From assembly GCA_963556495.2 (NCBI GenBank), contig OY747702.1, positions 7,133,001-7,197,000 of the forward strand: a stretch of DNA of 64,000 nt. The letters are read 5' to 3'. This DNA is from Valencia hispanica (taxonomy: Eukaryota > Chordata > Actinopteri > Cyprinodontiformes > Valenciidae). The translations under genes were made by a program, and so were the position numbers. Positions 53,948-64,000 of this stretch are shown here, piece by piece (the stretch's first letter is position 1; every line of letters starts with the position of its first letter). The notes beneath the pieces were generated by a model. That model saw only the letters and a program-made list of their open reading frames with translations, was not told where the DNA came from and did not search any database.

Positions 53948-54429
53948 AACTAACTTCTTCAATGATTTCACCGACATTCTTTCCAGAATATGTATCGACT
54001 ATGACAAACTAATCATCGTCGGAGATTTCAGCATCCAAACTGACAACCCCCAAGATAGACGGGAAAATAAGTTAAGTAAGACTCTGCCTAACTTTGGTCT
54101 GGCCCAGCATGTCAAACAACCAACACACAATCGAGGACATACTGTACTCTGGACTTATTTATCCAAAGGTTTAAATATCTCCTAATTTCCGTTGTTGATA
54201 TTGAATTATCTGACCATTTCTTTGTTTTCTTTGAAAGTACACTGTGAGAGCACTGTAAAAAAACATTTTTTAGAGGACAGTTCAGTTGGAACCTTTAAAC
54301 AAATTTACTCTCCCACCACATCCCGTCCTTCTCCCAACTCGAAATCAGTAAGCAAGCTGGTAGATAACTTCCTCTCCAAAATTTAAGACATCATTGATTC
54401 CATTGCTCCAATAAAAGGGAAAGTAGTAT

Positions 54430-54895
54430 CAGAACAGACTGAAATCACATGTGGGGTGCCCCAGGGCTCCATCCTGGGGCCCATCCTATTTAATATCTAC
54501 ATGCTCCCACTAGCCCAGAACAACCAGTAAGATTATCTACCATAACTATGCAGATGATCCTCAACTGTACATTACAATGTCACCAGGTGACTTTGAACCC
54601 ATCCAAACGCTAAGTAAATGCATTAAACAAATCAATGGATGGATGTGCCATAATTTTCTCCTGTTAAACTGAAACAAAACTGAATTATCTCGCTAAAAAC
54701 TCAGGCCCAAAATCTAGGTGTAGTAATGGACTCAGACCTGAACCTCCAGGGTCACATAAAGGCAATGACAGGGTCAACCTTCTATCACCTGAGGAACATT
54801 TCTAGAATTAAAGGACTAATGCCAAAAAAGGATCTCAAAAAACTTAACCATGCATTTCTCTTTAGCCGGATTGATTAATGCAACAGTGTCCTCAC
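54430..54895 (+). pseudogene. L2 reverse transcriptase palm relic
   Basis: SEQTEITCGVPQGSILGPIL (about 54427-54486) and [20 protein letters not shown] (YADD codons at 54547-54558) are separated by a frame change, then INGWMCHNFLLLN, a stop, and FYHLRNISRI... (54780 on). The fingers and first catalytic Asp are absent: the endonuclease remnant joins GVPQG directly by way of a short linker, so a large internal deletion is inferred near 54420. Confidence 0.7.
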
Positions 54896-54970
54896 AGGTC
54901 CAAGTAGCCCTGGATGCAGAACGTAGAAAGTGTGGTGTCGGGTCAGTCGTCAGATCCATACCGTATTTGA

Positions 54971-55005
54971 CAATGGCACCGTTACATACCCGAACGGTGC
55001 CATTG
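54971..55005. repeat. Perfect 13-bp hairpin
   Basis: CAATGGCACCGTT (54971-54983) and AACGGTGCCATTG (54993-55005) are exact inverses around a 9-base loop, just after the end of the L2 relic. Confidence 0.9.
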
Positions 55006-56750
55006 AAGGGAGCGACATTTCCAATATTACCTGTGGTCTCACATTTTCTTTCTTTTGAAATCTTTATTGATTCCAGTCTTTACTGGCAACATAATACATC
55101 ATTTCTTACATTTGTACTCATTGATATTTGTGGTGTTCTTGTAGTGCTTGTTAAAAATAGCATAGCATCTTAAGACCATGACTTGGAAGCAACCGCTTCA
55201 ACACCACAGACCAGTTTACTTTGTGTTCTACACTTTTTCACTTTTTTTCTTTAACCCCTCCATTAATTGGTTGAAATTTGTAAGTACAATGTATCATGTA
55301 GATTATGCTTTATTTTAAGTGCAGTCTCTGTTGTAGGGCCAAAGATTTTGGCTATGAATAATTATGAATAATTGCTTAGGGCAATTATTAATAACATTAA
55401 TAATTTTATGTCTAAATGATCAAGTTTGGGCATCACCTGGATTCCAGGAGTATCAATTGCCAAATTGTTTAGTCTCAGTTTATGTCTTTGATTACCTGCC
55501 TGATAAGGCTGCGATAATTAAACGATAGATGAAGGAATAAGTTCTTGGTGTTCTTTGAACAGCAAGTTACTACACATGTAGGTGAAATAACAAACAACGG
55601 TTTTCCAAAATAAAAGAGTTTATTACAAAAAGAATTCAACTTTTTGTTAAAATGCTTTAATCAACAAACTCACTAAGCTATTAACACACAACTTAACCAC
55701 TAAGAAATATAATAATAATAATAATTAAACTAACACCCAAAAGTAAACAATAAAAGTGATAAATGTGCAAAGAAGTACAAACAATAATAAATAAATCGAT
55801 AGTGATGTCCCAGTTCAGTATTAATATGTTTGCTTAAAGACTGTTGGAACCTATCGTCTGTTACTGAACGAACTGCACCTCCCAGTATCCTTTGCACCAC
55901 CCTCAACCCATTCTCATTGGTCTGTGGCCAGGGATGACATCACAGAGTTGATAAAGGAGGCGCGAAAACTAAAATCATGGTCTTTTGTTCCTGCTCGCGG
56001 AGCTGTAAGGAGACGCTCATTTGAACTGCTAGCAATCTTTCCCCTTTTTCATTCATACCTGCTGGACCAGGAAAGAACTCCCCCTTGAAACTTCGAAGTA
56101 AACCTGCCAAGCAAACGACTTCTCGTTTGTGCATCTAGGAAGTCATTGCCTGCAATCGTACAAGTCCAATTTCCTGACCTCGGCTGTGCACGGCCACTTC
56201 TGCCAAAAGGACATTCCCATTGCAAAATTCTACATTTGTTGTCGTGGACTGTTGTGGAATGAAGAGAATCGTCACCAAGTAGGAAAAACCTGGTTTATAT
56301 CTGCTGAGTCTGGGTAGACAAGTTAGGTCCAATGGTTTAGATCCGTCTTTCTGTTGGTTGATATAAGTGTGTGAACTTGTAAACCACTGTTACTCCTCGG
56401 CAAAAAGCGTTGCTCCACGCTGGCCCTGAGTATTACATAATTTTTTTTTGTGTTATTGTCACTTTGTTCGTTGTTTGCAACCAGAAGCAGTGTGTTATAT
56501 AATTCCCTGGCTTGATTGTACTCATTCCCACTGTGGTTAACCAGCGTGTCTGTTTAGGCAGGTCGCGTGGCCTTCCGCCGATCCGGTTAACTGTCATCCC
56601 TTACTTTGTCCAAGCCACCATTGCCAATTGAAGCTAGCCTTTGTCCAATCGCCACAGGGCCTTTCTCTGTCTCCTTTTGTGAACCGATTGCGCCAATTGA
56701 TAAGAATCATTCGCTCGTCGTCTCTCTCTCCCTCTCTCTACACACACACA

Positions 56751-56781
<31 letters not shown>

Positions 56782-57199
56782 GTGCGCGTGCCCCATCCCG
56801 TTAACTGTTTTTACTCTATATTTAATGCTTTAGAATAGATGGAAATTATTGATGAAATGTTTGGCTGTAAGGTTGATCTATTTTTTTTAAATAAATTTCC
56901 CTTAGTTTAAAGAGAAGTTTATTGATGTCCCAGCAGAAGAGCTCAACTTTTCAGAAGAGACTGATTGTCTGGTATCGAAATTATCTCTAATTTGAGATTA
57001 GTGCCCCGATTATCTTAAATAAAAAGATTAAACTTGAACTTCATCAATAATTATATTAATATTAAGTTATTGATCATAACTATTGATGCTCAGAGAAACC
57101 AGACATTTATAGCTTATGCTGAGTCAACCCCAACAAGACCAAGGCTTGTATTGAAGAGTTGTGGGAATTAAGCTAAATTAGTTTTAAACTAATTGAGGT
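55006..57199. other. Unassigned; includes a (CA)n tract at 56741-56782
   Basis: No gene recognised. A CA microsatellite with CG interruptions is clear. Part of this region may belong to a long terminal repeat or other element linked to the dispersed repeat at 57200, but no matching partner ends were found. Confidence 0.4.
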
Positions 57200-57340
57200 T
57201 AGTTTAAGACTAATCAGCACCTTCTGGTTTGTTTTCAAACCACCAATTCACAATGCAAAGCAGAAGTGAAGAAAAACATTCTTTGGAAGAAGTCATGTTT
57301 CATTAAATCATTTGCTGAGTTAGAAATCAATAACTTCATG
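57200..57340 (+). repeat. Dispersed repeat, copy 2 (pair of 36764-36912)
   Basis: Matches the reverse complement of 36764-36912 through GTTTAAGACTAATCAGC, CACAATGCAAAGCAGAAGTG and ATCAATAAC. The two copies lie 20 kb apart in opposite orientation. Confidence 0.7.
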
Positions 57341-57956
57341 GAGAATTGATTTTATTTTATGGATCGGTCACGGCAGTGATTGATCTAATTTAGTATTTCG
57401 ACTTACTAAGAAGGCGGTTTCAAAATGACTTATAAGATTAGTTTTGGTGTTTAAACTATCTGTTTTAAAGCCAATCTCTATTTTGAATACTATTAATGAC
57501 AGTCTTTATTGTTCATAAAGCGGAGCAGTCAAAGGCGGGCCCAGGTGGTTCGCTCGAGCATGTAGCCTACAGCTAACTCACATGGTGCTGCTTAAAGCCA
57601 CTCTGGTTCATGTATTAAACACCAAAAAAAGGAAAACTGTCGGATTGAGTAACTCAGGCTGGAGGATATGAAACGACTTTCCATAGGAGACCTCAAAAAT
57701 CCCTGTTAAAACCTCCAGGCCGACCGGCCTGTTTGTACCCAAACAATAAATGAAATCTTACACAAGGTAACAAATCACAGTGAAAACAAACAAACCTTAA
57801 ATCTTGTTTATCCTAAACTAATTTCGCCTCTGCCCAGACAGACCTTATTGAACAGTTAAAAGTTCTCCAGGTTGCTCCGTTGATGATTGGGAAAGCTAAA
57901 ACAATGTTAGCCGGCTGGCGCACAATAGCTGTGGTCGGTTAGCAGTGGGAGGCCTG
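57341..57956. other. Unassigned sequence
   Basis: No feature recognised. Confidence 0.4.
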
Positions 57957-58975
57957 TTGAGAAGGTGTTTTCACTCTAATTTAAAGCCTATTTTAAAGGA
58001 ACAGACACACATTTAATTTATGACCCTGGGCTCTCTCTGAGCTCTCATTTCACCTTCCCGCGTGCTCGTTCATTTCTGTAAAAAGGAGCAATAAGAACAA
58101 CAAACAACAATTATATATTTTAACAGTGAGACATCGTTCAAAACACTGGTAAGGCAAAGAATGATAAACTATTGTTCTTTTATTTTTGAATGTATTTGTT
58201 TTTTTGTTATTTCTTTTTTAATCATGCTAAAACTTTATTTATTGCACAGCACTTTGGTCAGCTGTCATGTTGTTTTTAAAGTGCTATAGAGATAGCACCA
58301 TTAATGCTCCATATAGTTCTAACTAATTTACAAATCTCTAAGTGGAGCCCATAAAACTGTGCTGTAAATACATAAAATATCTCTTTTTATAGTTCATGAT
58401 AATGCATACAATCAGGCAACAGACCAAATACACTATAATATGCTGAAAACCCATGGTGTGGTTTGTAAAAAAAATAATTAATTGTAGAAAAAAAATGCTA
58501 CTCTTTCCAATATACGCAACATAATACACTTAAAGTTTTTCAAAGGAACATTTAACAACTTTAATCAATCTTTGTGCTTTCAAAAATGTACCACTTAAAG
58601 ACCCACTCCGATGAAAATCATGTTTTTCTAGGTGTTAACATGTTCTTGTGGTATTTTTCTGATGCTAGAGGACATATCTTGAGAAAATTAAGCTCAAAGT
58701 TGTATTTCTGAGTATTTGTGCATTCAAACTGCTGTGAATCAGTAGCAGACATTAAAATGCCGGCTAAAATAGACTGGAGTTGTTACGTAGTGTTGGAAAG
58801 GTGTTTTCACTCTAATTTAAAGCCTATCTTAAAGGAACAGACACACATTTAATTTATGACCCTGGGCTCTCTGAGCTCTCATTTCACTTCCTGCGTGCTC
58901 GTTCATTTCTGTGAAAAGGAGCAATAAGAACAACAAACAACAATTATATATTTTAACAGCGAGACATCGTTCACT
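57957..58975. repeat. Direct repeat of ~183 bp flanking 650 bp
   Basis: 57957-58140 and 58793-58975 are about 95% identical (AAGGTGTTTTCACTCTAATT, TTATGACCCTGGGCTCTC, AGGAGCAATAAGAACAACAA). The 650-bp interval includes a part (58598-58790) that resembles a common fish repeat (AGACCCACTCCGATGAAAAT). There are no open frames of note. It could be a recent partial tandem duplication or a short element with long direct termini. Confidence 0.85.
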
Positions 58976-61770
58976 GGACTCAGTTCTAGTAACTGAGTAC
59001 AGCTTTATCTCAGCATAAGGTTTTTATTTGAAACAAGTTAAAAAGAAACTCCTCCCACATACATCTTCCTTCACAGAATGGTCACAGCTTCTTCACCAAA
59101 AGGCACACAGGATGTGCCACATTCCTCTTGATTATTCACGGTTTCTAAGTGTTTCCACATGCACTACAAAATTAGACCCTCATACAACATTAACAGAATT
59201 TATATCTCTTCATGTCCCTCTCTTGATCTCTTATTTTAAGAGATCACCATATATAAGGAAAAATGTCAGGCAAAGAATCATATCAATTTTGAGTCCATCT
59301 TCTCTGGAACTTTTCGGATCAGTAGTCAAGTCATCTTGTTCTGGCCGGGAATAGTGGTCGTCCGGCTTGCTCTTCTATGACCTAAGGCAAGAGGTTGCCA
59401 GCACATCACCTATATGCAGCTAAAGTATATCTTTCCAGTAGCCTTGAGTTTGAAAACTCTAAGGACTGCACGCAGACCAGATCGTTCTTCTCCCGCTCTG
59501 GCTTGCTGCTCCTGCATGTCCTCTCAGGTTCGTCCTGACTCCTCAGTGGGAGTGCATTGGCTCCAGCCTTTTTCTGTAGTATGATTACCTGAGAGATTGT
59601 GGTCTGGTTGGCTGCTGGTCTCTCACCTGGTGAACAAAGCCTAAAAGAAGAGCTTGCAACTAATTTGCTTTTCCCTGTTTGCTTTATCCATAATTGTATC
59701 TGTTTTGAGATTCATTTTGTATGGATTTGTCCTCTTTTTAAAAAAAAATCTAATCCCTCACTCACCTCATAATCTTAAGTAGTGCCACACTAACACAAAA
59801 TCAAACTATTATCCAGACTGCTTAGGTCTATCTGTAGAAAAAGCTAATGCTTTTGCTGTATGTAAATCACAAAAATCATCATTGACCCAAAGTGCACTCT
59901 AAAAATCCTGTACCAAAAATAAGCAACACTGGAAGACCTAGACCATAAAGAATATTTCTTCAAAATATATAGTAGATGTTATAATGTAAATGAAAACTTC
60001 CAAACAAAGACTAAATGCATAAACATGCCACAAGGTAAGATGAATGGGTTGTGTTCTAAAACAACCAACCGCACAAAGGTGCCAAAACAGGATGGAAAAC
60101 AGGAAACGTCTGGTCTTTTTGGATTGTGGAAATGGCATCATGAGCATGACAGACCGCTCAAAAGAAAAATGTGCTGCTTTAAAGCTCAACCCCACAGAAA
60201 ACGATCAGTTTAATTTTATTCATTTAGACTGCTAACAGCCTAAGTTCATTAAACCTATAGTCTTATAAGATTTTACCACATCACCGACTATTGTTATTCC
60301 TTTTTCTGAGCTGATGAAGCCCAATACTTATAAAACTAGAATTTCAACCTATTTTACCAAAAAAGTGTTGAACCGTAAACAAATGCTGTTTTTTATTTAT
60401 TTTTTCATCTATCTGAAATGCTCTTAATGAGACCAATTGAAAGGCTTTGTTTTGTAAAAAATAATTTAAATTTAAGTTCCCCTTGTGCCTAAGGATCTCC
60501 TCCCTCTTTCTGAAACAGAACTGTTTCAGAAACATCCAATTATTTAAGTCTCCTGTTAATCAGGTGTGACTAGATCTGCAGCTTGTTACAGAAATATGTT
60601 ATAGTTCAATAAACACCTGTATTGTAGATCAATCTCCATGTATACAGTATTTAAGCTCAATTCCTAGATCTCAGCTGCTATACCTTTCTACCAGGGAAGA
60701 ATTAACAAAACCACTGAATCTATAATTTAATGTGTCCAATTATAACATGACCTTACCCACCTCGGTCCATGGGAAAAAAGATTGTAGAACCTTATTTCAA
60801 TCACTCCATAATTTGTTTTCAGGGGGAGTTTCGGAGCCCTGATGGGACCATGAGGGGCTGAAATATGACGCCTCCTCCTTCTGCTGTGTCGGATCTCCTC
60901 TGCAAATACAAGAAAAGAATGCTCTTTAAGTCTCAACAGAAGCACATCCACCGTTCTCATTTTGAGGGTAATTGTGTCAGAGCCAAAATCCGCAGAGAAT
61001 CAGCAGGTCGTCCATAGAAAAGTTCCCATCACATTCACGGTATGGAGCACATACTGTATACTTTTTTCCCATGTACCCAGAGTGGTATGAAAGTGTGGTC
61101 AGATTTTTATCATTTTCAAAACAAATAAATCTTTGGTCAGGTTTTAAGTGTACTGGTCCAGCTTTAACTATTTAGATTAATCCCATGTCGTCCCAGTCTC
61201 CAATTTACCCTAACTTTTGTCATGGAAGTATACACATTTTTACCCATATAACTTCCTGTTCGTTCATGTACTGCACGCTCAGAATTTGTCCAAATCCTGG
61301 AGAGGAGTGTAACATCTGGAAACAGATCATTAAGATTAGTGAAAGCTTCTACATATCTGGGTAAATGTCCTACAGAATATGGCATCTGAGAACAAACAAA
61401 ACAGTTAATGTTTTATTTATTTGCTAGATATCTTGCATATTGTCACCATACACTAGTTTCAAATGGGTTTCTGTGTGTCCTTCTCTGAGTGAACCAAGAA
61501 AATAAATCAGCATCCTCATGTGCTCTATGTCATTCTTCTGTGAGTCCTGACGTTCCTATTGAAATAACACCACCAAAGAACTGTAAAAATAAAAGTACTA
61601 GATAGCAGAAAAACCAGAAAAACCTTCATCGTCACTATCTCTCCCTTCAAACAGTCTATAGAAAAGTGGCTCTCCTGTTTCTCTTCACTGAGGTTGAGAC
61701 AAGTGGATCATATTGTTTCCACCTCCCTTTGGAATCAGTCTTTAACCCCACTTTTCTTAGACTGCTTTCC
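58976..61770. other. Unassigned; possibly the 3' part of the retroviral remnant
   Basis: No domain recognised in the frames here (longest 108 codons, 59028-59354, plus). Given that the retroviral pol remnant to the right is on the minus strand, env and the 3' LTR would be expected in this interval, but I could not identify them. Confidence 0.4.
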
Positions 61771-61779
61771 CTATATCTA

Positions 61780-62620
61780 GCAATGGTCACTGCTTTTTAT
61801 AATGGATTAAGTGTATCCAACTCAGTCTCTACAGGCATTGGTGTGGTCAAAAATACCTGGAATGGCCCCTTCCACCTGGGTGATGCCCAATTTTCTGTTT
61901 ACAGCTTTTAATCAGGATCCAGTCACCTACTTTCAGCTCACTTCTTCCTGTAGGAATATAGGATCATCTGGCATATGATTAGTTTGCATTTATAACTCAT
62001 GTACTTATCAATATTTTGATCATGAAAACCCACCAGATCTTAATCAAATTGTTTTTTTAGAAGAGAGTAAACCAATCTAAGGAATTCTATATTTGCGCCC
62101 ATAGATTATTTCAAATAGAATGAGGCCAATATTCAAATTTGGTATTATATGCATTTATAATTTACCAAATCAAGACTATCCAATTTTGTCCCGTTTCTTC
62201 CATCCCTTGTTTTTTCAATTTGCAACATTTTATCATAAAGTCACAAATCAGTTTGTAATTGTTCCTCTTATTTTAATATACCAAACTGTAGGAAGGATAA
62301 GGTCTCATCAAATTCGTTCAATTACTTGGTGTTATATTCATATATAACTTTATCATAACCAAACAGTATCTCCAATTCTGTTTAGTCTTATCCATGGCCT
62401 TTCTTAATCTGCTTTTAGAATCCAATTGTCTCTTAAAAATGATCTATAATCTTTGTCCTATTTTATCAATTATTTCATTCACAAAATGTGTTCCGTTACC
62501 ACTATAGATCATTTGTGGATATCAAATCTAGGCATTATTTCTCTAAACAACATTTCTGCAACAGTTAGTGTATCTAAAGGTTTCACTGTTAACATTACAA
62601 ATCCATTAGGAGAAATTTTA
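61780..62620 (-). pseudogene. Endogenous retrovirus integrase remnant
   Basis: Broken minus-strand frames retain integrase landmarks. Around 62490-62525 there is a motif like the catalytic-core Asp-Asn-Gly-Thr-His-Phe run, with the Asp altered. Around 61790-61940 there is a C-terminal SH3-like Arg-Trp-x-Gly-Pro-Phe motif and a following Trp-Ile-His motif, in different frames. Frameshifts and stops lie throughout 61980-62480. This suggests an old class I-type retrovirus-like element; it cannot encode a protein. RT, protease, env and LTRs were not found with confidence, so the element limits are unknown. Confidence 0.6.
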
Positions 62621-62893
62621 TTTTCTTACTAAATAGAGCTTCTTCAATACAGCCTTCGTTTGCTCAAAGCTGTTTCTTAATGAGAAGCTTTTCTTTTTTT
62701 CCATGTCTGACACACTTCTCGTCCATGAACTAATCAGTTTGAGAATTGAATTGTCCGTACGAAATGCTTTAATTAGTTCGCCACTAGAGGTCGCCATACC
62801 CTTGTTCCCCATTGTTGGCCAAATGCCAAAAACATGTAAAGTTCAATTTGAATCTTCTGTTAGCAATAATATGATTATTTATCTTCATCTGAT
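62621..62893. other. Unassigned; probably more retroviral pol remnant
   Basis: A minus-strand 64-codon frame (62618-62812) lies upstream of the integrase part in the sense of the element, but I cannot assign it to a domain. The first 13 bases of the SINE-like TSD are at 62881-62893. Confidence 0.35.
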
Positions 62894-63015
62894 GCCCTGC
62901 GATGGACTGGCGACCTGTCCAGGGTGTACCCTGCCTCTCGCCCCATGACCGCTGGAGATAGGCACCAGCTGCCCCGCAACCCTACATAGGATGGACGGGT
63001 ATGGAAAATGGATGG
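62894..63015 (+). mobile_element. Short RTE-tailed insertion with 13-bp TSD
   Basis: 122 bp with CTGCGATGGACTGGCGACCT, GTACCCTGCCTCTCGCCCCA and a terminal AAAATGGATGG, a very common fish 3'-end module with the GGAT-type tail of RTE/Rex3 elements. It is flanked by ATCTTCATCTGAT on both sides (62881-62893 and 63016-63028), so its limits are exact. It is a severely truncated LINE end or a SINE mobilised by RTE machinery. Confidence 0.9.
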
Positions 63016-63028
63016 ATCTTCATCTGAT

Positions 63029-64000
63029 TACAAACTTCACTTAAAACTTTAATTTTTCTTTTTCCAAGTAAAACAATTCTTTGGTAGCTTTCCCGTTTCA
63101 AGAGTTTTATGAAATCTGAAATTTTGATTATTAATTTATCCCCTACAGAGAATATGCCCAAATTCAAGTGAAAAAGGAAATCTCTTCCTAACAAATTAGA
63201 AAATAATCTCTAGATTTTATGATTATCACAACAGGTTTTTCCTGTAGCAAAATCTATTATTTTAATTTCATTTTTCTAACAACTCAATCTCATTTTTAGT
63301 GGAAAACAAAATTCCAGATTAATTTTTATTTTTTTTTCATCCGGCTTCACTAACTTCCTACCATTTTGTCAATGAGATAATCAGCAACTGATATTTCCAT
63401 AACAAAACATCACATCTCTATTCCTTGCCCTCTACTTATCTGCTCCTTCATAACGATTCTACAAATTAGCTTTTTATTATGATTATATGTGGAAGAGTCT
63501 GTTGCTAGATGCCCAAAAAACATGGTACCATTCTCAACTCAGATTGGGGCGAGGGCCGGCATCCTCTCCAATCTCAGGTGTAGGTCCAGACATCTTTCTT
63601 TCTTAATCAGACCCTTAATTTTGTCCCATTAGCAACAACTCCATTGAGTGTAAATACTGAAGTGCGCTTAAACTCAGTGTGCTACGGTAACTAAAGTTGA
63701 ATTTTGGAGTGCGTTACCACGTTCCTTACTACGGTAATCCCATAACAAACATTTCTTCTCTTTTTTGCAGTCTCTAACCCAGCGCATTACAAGATTGTTT
63801 CCTTTCAACATGTATCTTATCTGTCATTGAAATGTTAGAAGCAAACATCTGAAGCTGGCGCTTGTTACAAAGAATAAATTCACGTAGCCACCCAGCTGCT
63901 ACCCCACAGGTCCTGTAGACATCCGCCTGTATTTCAAAATAAAATCACTCTGCTCATAATCCGTCATTTTTAAACCATTTCTTTTATACTATATGAGAGA
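63029..64000. other. Unassigned sequence
   Basis: No recognisable gene to the window end; may continue the retroviral remnant, but no motif supports this. Confidence 0.4.

Larger units (their letters stand above)
53095..54170 (+). pseudogene. L2 endonuclease domain, interrupted
   Basis: The plus strand reads LALLNIRSLSGKSFRMND and LFLLETWLDVNIE (53095-53220; the ETW motif of APE-type nucleases). Decayed sequence follows to 53464, then the MITE. After it comes FNDFTDILSRICIDYDKLII, then VGDFSIQTDN (GDF motif, 54019-54048) and LAQHVKQPTHNRGHT (54102 onwards). The catalytic SDH region is decayed near 54210. Confidence 0.7.
51815..54895 (+). mobile_element. L2 LINE with ORF1 and ORF2 relics, split by a MITE
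   Basis: In plus-strand order: ORF1 with coil and esterase-like part (51830-52890), endonuclease (53095-54170, interrupted by a 483-bp MITE), and RT palm to C-terminal pieces (54430-54880). The 5' edge lies at the end of the hAT-like element, and the 3' edge at about 54895 lacks the usual UTR. The RT subfamily signature matches the relic at 32160-33050. Many stops mark it as old. Confidence 0.7.

Noticed and set aside
57957..58975. The 183-bp direct repeats as LTRs of the retroviral remnant
   Set aside because: They lack TG...CA ends, a poly(A) signal in a consistent place and a primer-binding site between them, and the 650-bp interior has no coding trace.

Overview
The window looks like intergenic, repeat-laden DNA from a teleost fish, most likely a percomorph or cyprinodontiform. 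The basis is its transposon set: the non-LTR retrotransposons L2, Rex1 (CR1-like) and Rex3/RTE, Tc1-like, hAT-like and PIF/Harbinger-like DNA transposons, tRNA-derived SINE-like modules, and long (CA)n, (TA)n and (TTA)n microsatellites. I found no intact host protein-coding gene, no rRNA or tRNA gene, no CRISPR array and no prokaryotic organisation. Every reading frame I can assign belongs to a decayed mobile element. The species cannot be named from this alone.

Layout. 1-2.3 kb: unassigned sequence with two low-complexity repeat patches. 2.3-4.6 kb: a PIF/Harbinger deletion derivative inserted into the left target-site duplication (TSD) of a 1.45 kb hAT-like element; the hAT copy holds Rex1 and L2 3' ends. 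4.9-9.9 kb: an old L2 split first by a Rex3/RTE copy with a clear 12-bp TSD and then by a second L2, which is itself split by another LINE 3' end. 10-13.4 kb: a composite repeat with a broken SGNH-hydrolase-like reading frame and a large imperfect hairpin. 13.4-18.7 kb: a LINE 3' end, then a Rex1 copy interrupted by a solo LTR and by a Tc1-like deletion derivative. 18.9-21.4 kb: the best-preserved L2 reverse transcriptase, on the minus strand. 21.6-23 kb: an A-rich repeat interrupted by a Harbinger-like element. 23-26 kb: no gene seen.

26-30 kb: L2 3' sequence with an internal tandem duplication, a Ty3/Gypsy gag scrap and a Tc1 transposase scrap. 32-33 kb: an L2 relic. 34.4-36.5 kb: a SINE-like head and a strikingly GC-rich repeat-like block. 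36.7-41.9 kb: direct and inverted repeats, an RTE 3' end and a Tc1 scrap. 43.4-43.9 kb: an L2 3' end. 45.5-45.9 kb: a CpG-rich inverted repeat. 48.35-50.4 kb: a Harbinger-like element with a near full-length Tc1-like transposon (DD35E spacing) inside it. 50.5-51.8 kb: a SINE-like module and a hAT deletion derivative. 51.8-54.9 kb: an L2 with an esterase-type ORF1, split by a MITE containing a tandem array. 55-64 kb: mostly unassigned, with a 183-bp near-identical direct repeat, decayed endogenous retroviral integrase sequence and a short RTE-tailed insertion with a 13-bp TSD.

The genes do not form a pathway. The value of the window is its insertion history: several nested insertions can be ordered from TSDs and interrupted reading frames. 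I see no convincing previously undescribed system. The least-explained items are the SGNH-like frame at 10.8-11.5 kb, the large inverted repeats at 12.4, 37.7 and 45.6 kb, the 53.5 kb MITE, and the GC-rich block at 34.6-36.5 kb. Family names rest on remembered protein and 3'-end patterns, not on a database search.
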